Shown: positions 1 to 11,956 of the stretch, piece after piece
Layout: every line of letters begins with the position of its first letter
Position numbering within the stretch: position 1 is the stretch's first letter
Assembly (NCBI RefSeq): GCF_000183365.1
Contig: NC_014751.1
Location: 744,001-808,000, forward strand
Source: Mycoplasma leachii PG50
Lineage (GTDB): Bacteria; Bacillota_I; Bacilli_A; Mycoplasmatales; Mycoplasmataceae
Direction: 5' to 3'
DNA length: 64,000 nucleotides
Translations under genes and position numbers: made by a program
Notes under the pieces: model-generated
What the model saw: only the letters and a program-made list of their open reading frames with translations
Told to the model about the DNA's origin: nothing
The model's database searches: none

Positions 1-1381
1 TTTTTTTAACTCCTTTTCCAAAAATAATTTCATTTGTTTCAATTTCTTCTTGTTGATTAACTAATTTAATTTGGTTAGACAAATCAGAAACAACATTAGC
101 ATTTAATGAATAACAAGCAACCATAAAATCAAAGTCAAAATTACTTGGTAAGACATTATACTGATGATTTTTTAATAAATAAGTAGTTTTTTTAATATCA
201 TAAGTATATTTCTTTAAGTTTTTATTATTTAAAAACTCTTCAAACAAATTGTCAGTTGAACTTAATGTTGTATCTTCAAAAAAAGATAATTGCTGAACTT
301 TATTTTTAAAATCTAAATAAAAATTTCCTTTATTATTTGAAATGCCAATTCCAATTATTTTATCTTTATGATAATCTTCTTCTAATGATTCAACATACAA
401 ATAATTTATAGAATCTTCATAATCTTTTGATCATGAACTAATTATTTTAATATCTAAATTTTTTTCATTATTTTGATAAGAATTAAAATCAAGATTTAAA
501 ATATTTGAAAAACGTTTTTTTAAAGAATACATTTCATATTTGTTTAAAAATTCATAAATATTATTAACATTAAAATCTAATTTATTAAAAGAAAAATTTT
601 CTAAAACTACATCAGTTTTGATTATTGCTAAATCTTTACATAAAAAAGCCATTTGTTTGTCTTGTTCTAATTTAGTTTTAATTGCACCTTTTAATTGTTC
701 TAAATTATTATAAATATTTTCTAAACTTTCATATTGTTGAATTAATTTAATAGCTCCTTTTTGACCAATTCCATTAACTCCTTTTAAATTATCTGAAGAA
801 TCACCAACTATTGCTTTATAATCTGGAACCTGATTTGGTAAGATTTGTCATTTTTCAAATAACTTATTAGTATCAATTTCTTCAAGTTCATTAACTCCTT
901 GAACTGGGTTTAAACAAATTACTTTATTTGTAATTAGTTGATACATATCTTTATCACTACTTAAAATTTCAGCTTGTAAATCATCAAATTGTTTTTCAGC
1001 ATATTTACAAATTGATCCAACAATATCATCAGCTTCAATGTTTTCTTGTTCAAATCATTGAATATTTGCTTTTGTTAAAAATTCTCTAACAATACTAAAT
1101 TGTTCAACTAATTCATTAGGAGTTTTAATTCTATTAGCTTTATAATCACTTAATAAATCGTGTCTAAAAGTTTTTTTACCTTTATCAAATGCTATTAAAA
1201 TATGATCATAAGGTCCTCTTTGATGAATTACAGATAATAACATATTAATAAAAGAATAAACCGCATTTGTTAAAACACCACTTTTTGTTTTTAACAAACT
1301 AGTATTTGGTGAATAAGCAGTTGCATAAAAAGCTCTAAAAATCAAAGAATTACCATCTACTACTAAAATCTTAGTTTTCAT
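1..1381 (-). CDS. polA: DNA polymerase I, N-terminal part (cut by window edge)
   Basis: Family A DNA polymerase for primer removal and repair synthesis. The first ~300 residues form a 5'-3' exonuclease (FEN) domain, opening with a typical VVDGNSLIFRAFYA stretch. After it comes a region resembling the 3'-5' exonuclease-like domain of PolI (residues ~310-460), but the acidic catalytic residues of active proofreading are not evident, so it may be vestigial as in Bacillus PolI. The polymerase domain would lie beyond base 1. Start ATG at 1379-1381 has a strong AGGAGG-type site just upstream. The gene follows dnaE by 8 bases and is probably co-transcribed. In-frame UGA encodes Trp. That this is full PolA rather than a stand-alone exonuclease is inferred from the length beyond the FEN domain. 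Confidence 0.88.
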
Positions 1382-1389
1382 ATAACCTC

Positions 1390-4353
1390 CTAAATAGCTT
1401 TAATTAAACTAACAAACTTTATTGAAGTTTTATTATTTGTTTTAGTTTTTAATACTTTAAAAACATAAGCTTTATTAATAACTAAATCTTGATAAATATC
1501 TTTATAATCACTACTAAAAATTGTTAGTTCAAGTTCACTAGTGTTATCAAAAATTGTTACAAACGCCATTTTATTATTATTTTTATCTTTAATTTCTTTA
1601 ATTTTTAAAATATAACCTAAAATTACTTGTACTTTATTATATTCAAGTTTAGAAATATCAATAAGATTTAAATCAAAATTACTAGTTTTAAGTTTTAAAA
1701 TAGGATTTTGTTCAATAAAAAAACCATATAATTCTTTTTCAAAACTTGCTAAAATCTCATCTTCATATTCATCATAAATAATTAAATTAATTTTTTCATC
1801 ATCTAAAATATTATTAACTTGTTTATAAGCATTAGCTTGACTAATTAATAAATCTAAATTTTCTATCATTGTCTTTTTATTATAATTAAAAATATCTAAA
1901 GCTCCGGCTTTTATTAAAGTTTGCAATACATTAATATTAATTTTTTGTTTAACTATAGCTAGTATAAAATTATGAATATCTAAATACATATTTTCATTTT
2001 CGCTTTTAGCTAAATTTATCTTTTTAACTACTTCATAACCAATTGATTTAATACAAGTTAATGGCATATAAATTTGTTTGTTTATAATTTGATAATTAAA
2101 ATTAGCATTAATCACACTTGATTTATTAACTTTAATCTTATAATCATACAACTCTTTAATATATTGTTGAGTTTTAATTTCATTACCAATATTTTGATCT
2201 AATAAACTAGTATAAAATTCAGTTGTAAAATGAGCTTTAAAATAAGCTAATCAATAACTTATATAAGAATAAGAAATAGAATGTGATTTATTAAATCCAT
2301 AATTTGAAAATTTTTCAATTCAATTTCAAATTAAATTAGCTTTATTATAAGAAAAATTATTCTTAACAGCACTATTAATAAATTCTAATTTCATTGATTG
2401 CATTACTTTATTATTTTTTTTACTCATAGCTCTTCTTATAATATCAGCTTTTGCATAAGAAAAATTAGCTACTTTATTAAGCATTTGCATTACTTGTTCT
2501 TGATAAATAATAATTCCATAAGTTGGTTTTAAAATCTCAAAAACACTTTGATCAATAATTTTAAACTTATTAGTTTTTTTATTTCCTAAATAAGTTGGAA
2601 TCATTTCTTGAGGACCTGGACGATATAAAGCTGAAGCTATTGAAATTTGTTCAATACTATCAACTTGCATTTTTGAAATTAGATCAGTCATTCCTTTTGA
2701 TTCAAGTTGAAAAATTCCTGAAGTTTGTTTATTTTTTAAAAGCTCAAAAGCTTTTTTATCATTTAATGGAATTTTGTTTAAGCTAATTTTTAGATTTTGA
2801 TTTAAATATATTAAATGTTTTATTTCTTGAATAGTAGTTAAATTTCTTAACCCTAAAATATCCATTTTAATTAAACCTAAATCATCTAAATAATTCATAT
2901 CAAATTGAATTTGATTAATTCCATTAAAACCAATTTTAATAGGAACAAGTTCTCTTAAATCACAATCAGTTAAAACAATTCCAGCTGCGTGTGTTGAAGT
3001 TTGACGTGGTAAACCTACAATTTTATGCATTGTTATAAAAATTTCTTTAAATACATTGTTTTGAAAATAATCATTTAATAATTTATTTTCTTTAATAAAC
3101 TCTAAAAAATCAGAATTTGTATATTGATCTAAAGCTTTAGAAATTTTATTAACAATTAATAAATCAATATTAAAAACTCTACACAAATCTCTTCAAGCCA
3201 TTTTATAACCAATAGTTTGATAGGTTGTAATCATACCAACATGATTTTTACCATATTTTTCAAATAAATATTCTAAAACTTCTTCTCTTCTATTATCTTG
3301 AAAATCTAAATCAATATCAGGCAAATTTGATCTATCTGGATTTAAAAATCTTTCAAATAATAAATCATATTCTAATGGATCAATATCTGTAATTCTTAAT
3401 AAATAACTAATTAAACTACCAGCAGCACTTCCTCTACCAGGACCTACTAAAATATCGTTTTTCTTTGCAAAATTCACATAATCACTAACTATTAAAAAAT
3501 AATCACTAAACCCCATTTGCTTAATAACTTCTAATTCATAATTTAACCTATTAATATATAGTTTTAAATCTAAATTAGGCTTAATTTTTTGTTGATATTT
3601 TTTTAATGACAATAAACAAATTTGGCATAAATATTCAAATGAAGATAAATTATTTATATTTTTATATTTAACTAAATGTTTTTTATTACTATCAAATAAA
3701 TTAAAATCAACTTTTAAATTAATTTCATTAATAACTTTTTTAATATTTTCTATTGAATAATTTTTTGATAAATAATCATTATCTGGATAAAAATAATTAT
3801 TAATATTTTGAATTTGTTTTATTGTTTTATTAGTCTTAATAGCATTTAAAATATTAAAAGTTTTTTGATCATTTATATCTAAATAACTTATTTGATTAAA
3901 ATATAGATTTAATTCTTTAACATCATAAAAATCATTATTTAACTTATTAATTAAATGTGTTTTAAAATCTAAATCACTAATTAAACCAATAACAACTACA
4001 TTATTATTAACTAGTTCTAAAATATATTCTTTAATTTCATAATCATAATGATTAAATCCATCATTTAAAAAACTAGAAACAAAATTAAGAATTTGATAAC
4101 CTTTTTTGTTTTTAGCATAAATTATAAATTTAGTAGAATCTTCAAATTCAATTGTTAAACCAATTATTGGCTTTATGTTATTATCAGTAGTTTTTTTAAA
4201 AAACTCAGCAACACCATACATAGTATGAGTTTCACTATAAAAAGCATAACTAAGTTTATTTTTTTTAATAAATTCTATATATTGATCAATAGTAATTAAA
4301 GATTCTAAAAAATCATATTGATTTTTAATAGTTAATAAAGATATATAGTTCAT
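1390..4353 (-). CDS. dnaE: DNA polymerase III alpha subunit, DnaE type
   Basis: Replicative family C polymerase of 987 residues with UGA read as Trp. It has an N-terminal PHP domain (residues ~1-230), the polymerase core with GPGRGSAAGS and the catalytic PDIDLDFQD motif around residues 330-370, the STHAAGIVL and ALYRPGPQ motifs further on, and a C-terminal OB-fold region. In Gram-positive lineages DnaE works next to PolC, which is not in this window. The PHP domain lacks several of the usual histidines, so it is probably inactive (inference). The start at 4351-4353 has an AGGAGC site. polA follows directly downstream, making a small replication/repair operon. Confidence 0.93.
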
Positions 4354-4517
4354 AGTTGCTCCTTATATTAATTTTAGTGAGTTTTTTATAGTTTTAAAAT
4401 AATACTAGTTATAAGTTGAGATATAAGTTTAAAAAATATCAAAAATAAACTATTTAACAAATTATAAAACTATAATAATAAAACAATAAATTAATAGTAT
4501 TTTTGAAAATATAAACA

Positions 4518-4548
4518 AAAAAATCTAAGTTTTAAACAACTTAGATTT

Positions 4549-4550
<2 letters not shown>
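4518..4550 (-). terminator. Rho-independent terminator of tyrS
   Basis: An inverted repeat AAATCTAAGTT / AACTTAGATTT with a 6-base loop, followed on the minus strand by a T run. Its proximal arm touches the tyrS stop codon. The rest of the gap to dnaE (4354-4517) is AT-rich and should contain the dnaE promoter, which I could not fix to one site. Confidence 0.75.
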
Positions 4551-5793
<1,243 letters not shown>

Positions 5794-5801
5794 AAAACTT
5801 C

Positions 5802-6863
5802 CTATTTAACTTTTTTTAATCTAAGATTTTTAATATTTTCTCTTCCAAATTTTGCTTGTTTTTTATTGTTGATTAAAACAGCATCACCTGTAAAGTGAAT
5901 ATTTATTTTGGCTAAAGCAGATCCAACTCCATAAATATCTACTGGAACTTTGTTGTTTTCAAATTCTTTAATTTTTTTTGCTGAAAAACCTGATGAAACA
6001 ATAATTTTTGTATGATTACATTCAGCATTATCTAAAGCTTTTCTTACTTCTCTAACTAATTGTTCACTTACTCCATTTAAATTAGTTTTATTTTCATATT
6101 CTTTATTTTTAATAAAAAATTTATCTACTAAATTTTCAGAAGTATCTAATCTAACTGCAAACAATTTATCTTTAAAATGTTTTGCAATTTTAGTTGCCAT
6201 ATTTACACAATCATTATCATAATCTATTAAAACAACTAAATTATTATTTGAATATGTTTTATAAAATGCATCAGCTGCTTTTAAAGTATCTCCATTAAAA
6301 GCTTGAATCAATGCATGAGGCATTGTACCTGATGGAATTGGAACAGTTTTATCATCAATATATTCTAAACTAGCTTGAGTTACAAATAATCTAAATCCAC
6401 CAATATAAGAAGCATAACCATCACTTGCTAGTGTTAAATAATTATCTGCTCTATCTAACATATTTAAAACATTTTTATTATTAGCAGCATCGATAATTTG
6501 TTTTGAATTAGTAGCTATAGAAGTATTTCTTGACAAAATCCCATCAATCATTCCTTCTAATCAACCAAAATCTTGATATCTTCCAGTTATTTTTAAAACT
6601 GGTTCTTTACTATTAATTATATCTCCATCATTTAATGCATATATCTCTAAATCATCAAAATTAGGAGAAGCAAATTTTAAAAGATCTATAACTTCATTAA
6701 CTCCACATAAAACTACGTTATCATTTCTTTGAAAAAATTGCATCGTAACTTTTTGATCAGGTTTAAATTTTTTTAGAATTTCTACAGTCTTTTTAAAGTA
6801 ATCAGCTATAAAATAACCATCTTTTATTCTAGGATCAAATTTAAACTTGATTTTATTTTGCAT
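5802..6863 (-). CDS. pncB: Nicotinate phosphoribosyltransferase
   Basis: Makes nicotinate mononucleotide from nicotinate and PRPP, the entry step of NAD salvage; mollicutes cannot make the ring de novo. 353 residues, the compact form found in mycoplasmas. It has the conserved FQRNDNVVLCG N-terminal stretch, the IPSGTMPHALIQA substrate loop, LIDYDNDCVN, and the VSSGFSAKKI phosphate-binding region. An apparent earlier start at 6908 is rejected because ATG 6861-6863 has an AAAGGAAT site. The first codons overlap the end of the upstream tRNA-binding gene by 11 bases, which suggests translational coupling. Confidence 0.9.
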
Positions 6864-7473
6864 AATATTCCTTTCAGAAACTTTCACCAATTTTATTATT
6901 ATATTCACTACCTAAATCAATAATTCCTTGTTGTTCATTTTCAATATTTAATTCCTTATAACTACACAACATTCCAAATGAGTCAACACCTCTAATTTTA
7001 CTTTGAATGATTTGAGTTCCATTTGGTAATCAACTATTTAAAGTTGCTACAACAGAAATCATTTTTTTTCTAACATTACTTGCACCACAAATTATTTGCA
7101 AAATTTCATCTTTAATATCTACTTTACAAATATTTAGATGAGTTCCCTCAATAGGTTCACAATCAATAATTCTTCCTATTAAAAATTGTTGTTCTTGATT
7201 AATTAAAATAATATCTTTTAAAGTTTGAATAACATAATTTACTACTTTTGGATCTTCAGAACAAAATCTTGATTTCAAATCTAAATTTTGATCAACATTA
7301 AAAATATTTGCACCGATTATTTGATCATTATTTTTCAATATTGTTATATTATTTATTTGTTGGATTGATGTAACTTTTTTATTATAAAAACTTACCAACA
7401 AACTATTGAACTGTTTACTATAAAAAATTCCAAATTTTATGTTATTCACAGTCAATATCCCCCTTGTTACCAT
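6853..7473 (-). CDS. YtpR-type tRNA-binding domain protein
   Basis: A 206-residue protein with an N-terminal DUF4479-like part (~1-90) and a C-terminal EMAPII/tRNA-binding OB fold (~95-200), recognised by the GRIIDCEPIEGTHLNICKVD stretch, CGASNVR and the IRGVDSFGMLCS motif shared with the beta subunit of Phe-tRNA synthetase. The family (YtpR) is assumed to bind tRNA; its job is not settled. The last residues are only seen when two UGA codons are read as Trp; the stop at 6853-6855 lies inside pncB. It is the first gene of the pncB-tyrS cluster, divergent from fakB. Confidence 0.82.
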
Positions 7474-7523
7474 TGTATTATATTATATCAATTTATATAA
7501 TCTAATTAAAGAAATAGAAATGG

Positions 7524-8363
7524 GTGGTTAATATAAAAATAGCAGTTCTTACTGATTCATCTTTTGATGGAAAAGTTAGTGATTATCAAGACCTTTACGT
7601 GATTCCTTTAATGATCGTAACTCAAGACAATCAAACATATTATGATGATGAAAATTTATCAAAAGATAAATTTTATAATCTCTTAAACACACAGGTTTTA
7701 AAAACTAGTCAAACAACTCCTGGAGATATGTTGAAAATATGAGATGAACTATTAACTAAATATGATCAAGTCATTTTTTTACCAATTTCAAAAGGATTGA
7801 GTGGGCAATACAACACTTTTAAAATGCTTCAACAAACTGAAGAAAAATATGAAAATAAAGTTTTTGTATGTGATACTAATGCAGTTAGTGTTGTTATGCA
7901 AGAAGTTGTCAATAAAGTATTTATGTGAATAAAAGAAAATAAAACTGCACAAGAAATTTCAAAATTAATTGAAAAAATAGCAGATGATTTTGTAACTTAT
8001 ATTATTCCAAAAAACTTAGATACTTTAAAACAAGGTGGAAGAATTTCTCCAGCCGCAGCAGCTTTAGCTAAAATTTTAAAAATAACTCCAATTCTAAAAT
8101 ATGATGGAAGCATTGATAAACAATCAACAGCTAGAACTTTTAAAAAAGCTTTAAAAGAAGCTTTAAGCTTATTAAAAGAACAAGTTCAAGGTTTAAAAAC
8201 CATAGATATTTCATATTCTAGAACTGATGAAAAAACTTTAGAAATGATTAAAAATATTATTAAAGAAGAACAATTAGAAATAAGACTAGAATCAGAATTA
8301 ACAAATGTAATAGCATCACATACTGGAATTGATACTATTGCATTAGTAGCTTGAAAAAAATAG
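7524..8363 (+). CDS. fakB: Fatty acid-binding DegV family protein (FakB), copy 1
   Basis: DegV/FakB family protein, 279 residues. FakB carries a bound fatty acid and presents it to the kinase FakA, so that exogenous fatty acids enter phospholipid synthesis. Seen: the N-terminal VLTDSSFDG, the SQTTPG loop, the FLPISKGLSGQYNT motif, and the LKQGGRIS motif. The start is GTG at 7524-7526; the ATG four bases earlier runs into a stop at once. A second copy follows 11 bases downstream; different FakB copies in other bacteria bind different fatty acids, so the pair may split saturated and unsaturated substrates (inference). No fakA is in the window. Confidence 0.87.
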
Positions 8364-8374
8364 AGGTGACAATT

Positions 8375-9226
8375 ATGAAATTTGGTATATTAGTTGATAG
8401 TGCTGCTATTTATGATCCCATTGAATTTAAAGATACAATTATTGATGTAATTCCACTTCATATAGTTTTTCCAAACAATGATGAGTACTTAGACATCAAT
8501 AGTACTGTAATCCAAGAAAAAATTTTAGAAAAAGTTTCAGAAGGAATTAACATAAAAACTAGCCAGGCAAGTCCTGGAGAATTAGAACAAAAATATGATG
8601 AATTATTAGAAAAATATGATCATATTATTCATATTCCAATTACTAATAACTTATCTTCTATGTTACAAACAGCTACTTTAGTTAGTCAAGATGAAAAATA
8701 CAAAGATAAAGTAACAGTTTATCAAAACAATGATTTAGCTGCTCAAGCTATTGCTTATACTGCCTTAAGTCTTGCAAAAGCTATTAAAAGTAATAAAGTT
8801 AAAACTGTAGAACAAGCTATTAAATTTATAGACAACTTTAAAGAAAAAGTTCTAATAGCTATAATTCCAGGAGATCTAAAAAAACTATCAAGTGGTGGCA
8901 GAGCTAAAGGAGTTATTACAACTGTTTTAAATCTTTTAAAAACTAAATTACTAATTGTTTGAGCAAAAGAACCTAAAAAAGAGGCCATTGGAAGAACTTA
9001 TAATGGTCTTATTGAAAAATTAATAAAAAATCTTTCTAAAAAGTTTAAAAAGAATAAATATAAACTATACTTTTTATCAACTCCACTAACCTCAAGCAAA
9101 ACTGTTGAAATTATTAAACAAATTCTTAATGATGGAAAAGTAAAATTTATTCACGGATATGTGCCAAATATTTACACTATTCATGCAGGGATTGAGACTA
9201 TAGGTTTTGTTGCAATTGAAGAATAA
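8375..9226 (+). CDS. fakB: Fatty acid-binding DegV family protein (FakB), copy 2
   Basis: Second DegV/FakB protein, 283 residues. It shares the layout of copy 1: LVDSAAIYD at the start, SQASPGELEQ, HIPITNNLSSMLQ and LKKLSSGGRA. The start ATG 8375-8377 follows a clear GAGGTG site at 8363-8368; an upstream TTG at 8351 in the same frame is rejected because it lies inside the previous gene without such a site. It is co-transcribed with copy 1 and ends in a hairpin terminator. The two copies differ enough in sequence to be old duplicates. Confidence 0.87.
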
Positions 9227-9227
9227 A

Positions 9228-9251
9228 AAAACTGGATTTCCAGTTTTTTTT
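9228..9251. terminator. Bidirectional terminator between fakB and tRNA-Trp
   Basis: Stem AAAACTGG / CCAGTTTT with an ATTT loop and T runs on both strands. It can end fakB on the plus strand and the tRNA-Trp transcript on the minus strand. Confidence 0.75.
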
Positions 9252-9259
9252 ATTTCTTA

Positions 9260-9334
9260 TGGCAGGAGAGAAAGGAATCGAACCCTCAACGCTCGGTTTT
9301 GGAGACCGACGTTCTACCATTGAACTACTCTCCT
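9260..9334 (-). tRNA. trnW: tRNA-Trp(CCA)
   Basis: Folds as a complete cloverleaf: acceptor AGGAGAG/CTCTCCT, anticodon loop CUCCAAA with anticodon CCA, T loop UUCGAUU, and an encoded 3' CCA. It reads UGG, a codon that is rarely used in this window. It is the second gene of the tandem tRNA-Trp unit. Confidence 0.95.
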
Positions 9335-9336
9335 AT

Positions 9337-9361
9337 AAAAAAATCACACGAGGTGTGATTT
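9337..9361 (-). terminator. Terminator/attenuator between the two tRNA-Trp genes
   Basis: A perfect 9-bp stem AAATCACAC / GTGTGATTT with loop GAG and a T run on the minus strand, placed exactly between tRNA-Trp(UCA) and tRNA-Trp(CCA). Transcripts starting ahead of the UCA gene must pass it to reach the CCA gene. Attenuation between these two genes has been described in Mycoplasma capricolum, which fits this arrangement. Confidence 0.8.
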
Positions 9362-9371
9362 ACTTTCAAAA

Positions 9372-9447
9372 TGGCAGGGGCAACAAGACTCGAACTCGTG
9401 ACACTCGGTTTTGAAGACCGATGTTCTACCTACTGAACTATGCCCCT
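9372..9447 (-). tRNA. trnW: tRNA-Trp(UCA), reads UGA as tryptophan
   Basis: Cloverleaf with acceptor AGGGGCA/TGCCCCT, anticodon loop CUUCAAA with anticodon UCA, and encoded CCA. This tRNA decodes UGA (and UGG by wobble) as Trp and is the molecular basis of genetic code 4 here. It is the promoter-proximal gene of the pair. Confidence 0.96.
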
Positions 9448-9463
9448 ATAAAACTCACCTATA

Positions 9464-9492
9464 ATTATAAAATCAATTAATGAGTTTTTCAA
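9464..9492 (-). promoter_or_regulatory. Sigma-70-type promoter of the tRNA-Trp unit
   Basis: TTGAAA (9487-9492) and TATAAT (9464-9469) separated by exactly 17 bases, placed about 17 bases before the tRNA-Trp(UCA) 5' end. Confidence 0.7.
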
Positions 9493-9520
9493 GGCAAATA
9501 CATATCATTAGCCAACTCAT

Positions 9521-9988
9521 CTACTTATTTATTTCTTTATTTGAACACTTTAAACAATATCCATGTCCTTCAATTTTAAAATGGGTTAGCTTAATATTAT
9601 TTTTTTCACATAAATCTAATAATTCTAAGAAATGATAATTTTTTATATTCTTGTCATCTAAATGAATGACTTTTAAGCATTCATCACATTTTAAATGAAC
9701 AGACTTATCAGCTGCTATTTCATAAGAAATATCTTTGCCATTAAAAGTATTAGCAAAGACAATATGCTCTTTTAATAGTAAATCAATGGTATTATAAACA
9801 CTCATTACATTAATATTATTAATTTCAGATTCTAAATTATTAATAATTTCTTGAATAGTTAAATGATCAGAAATAATTAGCATTTTAATTACAATATTTC
9901 TTATATCAGTTAATCTGATTTTTTTATCTTTTAACCTTTGAACTATTTGATTGTATTTTTGTTTTTGAGTTTTAGATAAAACAATCAT
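9521..9988 (-). CDS. Fur-family metal-dependent regulator
   Basis: A 155-residue Fur/PerR/Zur-type repressor. The N-terminal winged helix covers ~1-85 (RLTDIRNIVIKML, SVYNTIDLLLKEH); the dimerisation domain has two CxxC pairs, CDEC and CLKC, typical of the structural zinc site, and histidines in HLKCDEC and the HFKIEGHGYC stretch for the sensing metal. Which metal it senses cannot be told from sequence. It starts at 9986-9988, one base after the acp stop, so it belongs to the acp operon. Target boxes were not identified. Confidence 0.85.
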   Translation of the reverse strand: MIVLSKTQKQKYNQIVQRLKDKKIRLTDIRNIVIKMLIISDHLTIQEIINNLESEINNINVMSVYNTIDLLLKEHIVFANTFNGKDISYEIAADKSVHLKCDECLKVIHLDDKNIKNYHFLELLDLCEKNNIKLTHFKIEGHGYCLKCSNKEINK

Positions 9989-9989
9989 T

Positions 9990-10211
9990 TTATTTTAATT
10001 CCTCTATTACTTTTAACAAATCATCAATAGTACGTAGACTTAGTAGTTGATCATCATTAATTCTAATATTTAATTTTTCTTCTAATGTAACTACCATATC
10101 CATTAAATCTAAAGAATCTAAGCCTAGAGATTTAAATTCGCTATCTTTAGTAATATTACCCTTAGCACCCTTGCTTTTTAACTCTTTAATAATTTGATTA
10201 TAAATAGTCAT
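9990..10211 (-). CDS. acpP: Acyl carrier protein
   Basis: A 73-residue acidic acyl carrier protein. The GLDSLDLMD motif around residue 32 holds the serine that receives 4'-phosphopantetheine. Mycoplasmas of this group lack fatty acid synthesis, so the likely role is in acyl transfer to glycerol phosphate or lipoprotein-related acylation (inference). It lies between two unknown genes and the Fur-family gene in one minus-strand operon. Confidence 0.92.
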   Translation of the reverse strand: MTIYNQIIKELKSKGAKGNITKDSEFKSLGLDSLDLMDMVVTLEEKLNIRINDDQLLSLRTIDDLLKVIEELK

Positions 10212-10231
10212 TATTTCACCTAAGCTTTCTT

Positions 10232-10600
10232 CTATTTATTATTATATACAATTTTATATGACCATTTATAGTTTTGATAAGCAACACTAACACTAGTATT
10301 GTCATGTTGAAAGGTAATTAGTTCATCTAGTGTTAAAAGATCTTTATTTTGTTTTTTTAACTCTTTTAAAAAGATAGTTTTAAACTGAGTAATATTTAAT
10401 TTATTATCTGATGTTAATAATTTATTTAGATATTTTTCACTATCAATTATAGGTTTATTAATTTTTATAGATTGTTTTAATAAATTATTTTTATCTAATG
10501 AAAAAATATTTGAAAAATAAATCGAAGCTATTGTTGATAAAATACAAGAAGCTATTAAAACAAACATAATAAAAAGTTTAATATTTTTACTTCACTTCAT
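10232..10600 (-). CDS. Unknown protein with N-terminal membrane segment
   Basis: A 122-residue protein I cannot assign to a family. A single hydrophobic segment at ~8-28 (LFIMFVLIASCILSTIASIY) suggests a membrane anchor or uncleaved signal, followed by a charged extracellular part with many Lys and Asn. The start at 10598-10600 was chosen because reading the third codon UGA as Trp extends the protein 11 residues upstream. It overlaps the preceding gene by 14 bases and lies 20 bases before acp, so the three are probably translated together. Confidence 0.7.
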
Positions 10601-11654
10601 ATTTATTTAAATCACTTTCTAAATTAGGATTAATTTCTAATGATTGAAAAAACTCTTTTGATAAAAGATATTTAGAAATTATTGGATTTATAAATTTACA
10701 ATCATTACAATCTATAAATTTAATACTATTAACCTTAGTTTGAAAATTTAACAGATCATTAAAAATCTTCAAATCATAATAAAATGTATTTTCAACTAAT
10801 CCATTAAAAATAAAACCTTTTTCATTAGAATTATTTATAACAGTTTTATCTTTAATTATTGAATTATTATTAAAATAAATACCATCATCTTTTATTTGAC
10901 CTTTAGGTAAATCTTTATAAAATTTATTAGTTTTTAAATAATCATTAATTTGTAATTTATTTATTTGAATAAAATTATTAGCTTTTAGATTTAAAAAGTT
11001 ATTAATTAAATAGTTTATTTCTCAATTTCTATCAAAATCTTTATGTAAACTAACTTTGAAATTATGATCAAAATCCATAATTTTTTGATATTTTTGATTG
11101 ATTGTAAATTCTAGTGGTTTGTAATTTAATTCATAAGTTAAAAGATTATATAAAATATTAGTTTTATTTTGTTCAAAGTTTTTATAATAAGTAACTAGAT
11201 TGTTTAAATAACTATTTTTAGTTTTAATAGCCTTGTTGTTTAATAAAATAATATTACTAAATTCTTCGTTTAAATTATTTGCTTTAAATTTAGCATTAAA
11301 AATTAATTCTAATTTATTATCATTAAATAAATTAGTAGGTAAATTTATTAAAATAAGCTGTTTTTCATTAGTGTTACTAATTTTATAATCAATGGCTTCT
11401 TTTGTATTACTAAATAAATTAACTAGTTTATTTTCATTTTTATAACTAATAGAATAAACAAAATCACTTAAATAGCTTGAAAGTTTTTCTTGATTAAAAT
11501 AGCGTAAATTCTTAGAAACTATTAAATAAAGTTTATAAAATTCTTTTTTATCTTCTTGATACTTTTGTTTTGAAAAAATTACATCAACTAAATATTTAGG
11601 TTTTTGTGTTACTCTAGTGTTTTTAATTTCTATTTCTTTAAACTCAGCATTCAT
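10587..11654 (-). CDS. Unknown 355-residue protein, first gene of the acp operon
   Basis: No family recognised. A 355-residue, Lys/Asn/Leu-rich protein without a signal peptide or clear membrane segment, so probably cytoplasmic. One Trp UGA divides it when the standard code is used. The C-terminal part holds two cysteines in CNDC, the only clustered Cys pair. Start ATG 11652-11654 has an AGGTG site. It is followed, with overlaps or tiny gaps, by a small membrane protein, acp and a Fur-family gene; that fixed neighbourhood is the only hint of a role. Confidence 0.7.
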
Positions 11655-11714
11655 GATTACACCTCATATAAGTATTAGAAAAAAATAGAAAATATTTATT
11701 ATTGATTAGAAAAA

Positions 11715-11750
11715 TAAAAAAAACAACACCTAAGTGTTGTTTGTTTTTTT
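11715..11750 (-). terminator. Terminator of tRNA-His
   Basis: Perfect 9-bp stem AAACAACAC / GTGTTGTTT with loop CTAA, then a T-rich run on the minus strand. It also stands in the upstream region of the acp operon. Confidence 0.8.
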
Positions 11751-11755
11751 CAAAA

Positions 11756-11832
11756 TGGGGCGTAGAACGGGGATCGAACCCGCGTATGTCAGAGCCACAA
11801 CCTGATGTGTTAACCACTTCACCACCTACGCC
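11756..11832 (-). tRNA. trnH: tRNA-His(GUG)
   Basis: Cloverleaf with anticodon loop UUGUGGC (anticodon GUG) and encoded CCA. The extra 5' G (G-1, base 11832) opposite C73 that marks histidine tRNAs is genome-encoded. Confidence 0.95.
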
Positions 11833-11844
11833 ATTAACTATTTT

Positions 11845-11873
11845 ATTATCTAAAATTTATCACCTAAAGTCAA
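11845..11873 (-). promoter_or_regulatory. Promoter of tRNA-His
   Basis: TTGACT (11868-11873) and GATAAT (11845-11850) with a 17-base spacer, 13 bases before the tRNA 5' end. Confidence 0.65.
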
Positions 11874-11896
11874 TATAATTAAACTTTTTAATCTAA

Positions 11897-11922
11897 AAAA
11901 GTAGTTAAACTTAACTACTTTT
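11897..11922 (-). terminator. Terminator of the agmatine operon (after arcC)
   Basis: Perfect 11-bp stem AAAAGTAGTTA / TAACTACTTTT, 4-base loop, with T run on the minus strand. Confidence 0.8.
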
Positions 11923-11956
11923 AATTATTGTATTTAAATAATTTATTAAAATATTT

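Noticed and set aside
1390..4353. dnaE and many other genes appear broken into several ORFs
   Set aside because: All breaks are UGA codons at Trp positions in one frame; with genetic code 4 the genes are intact.
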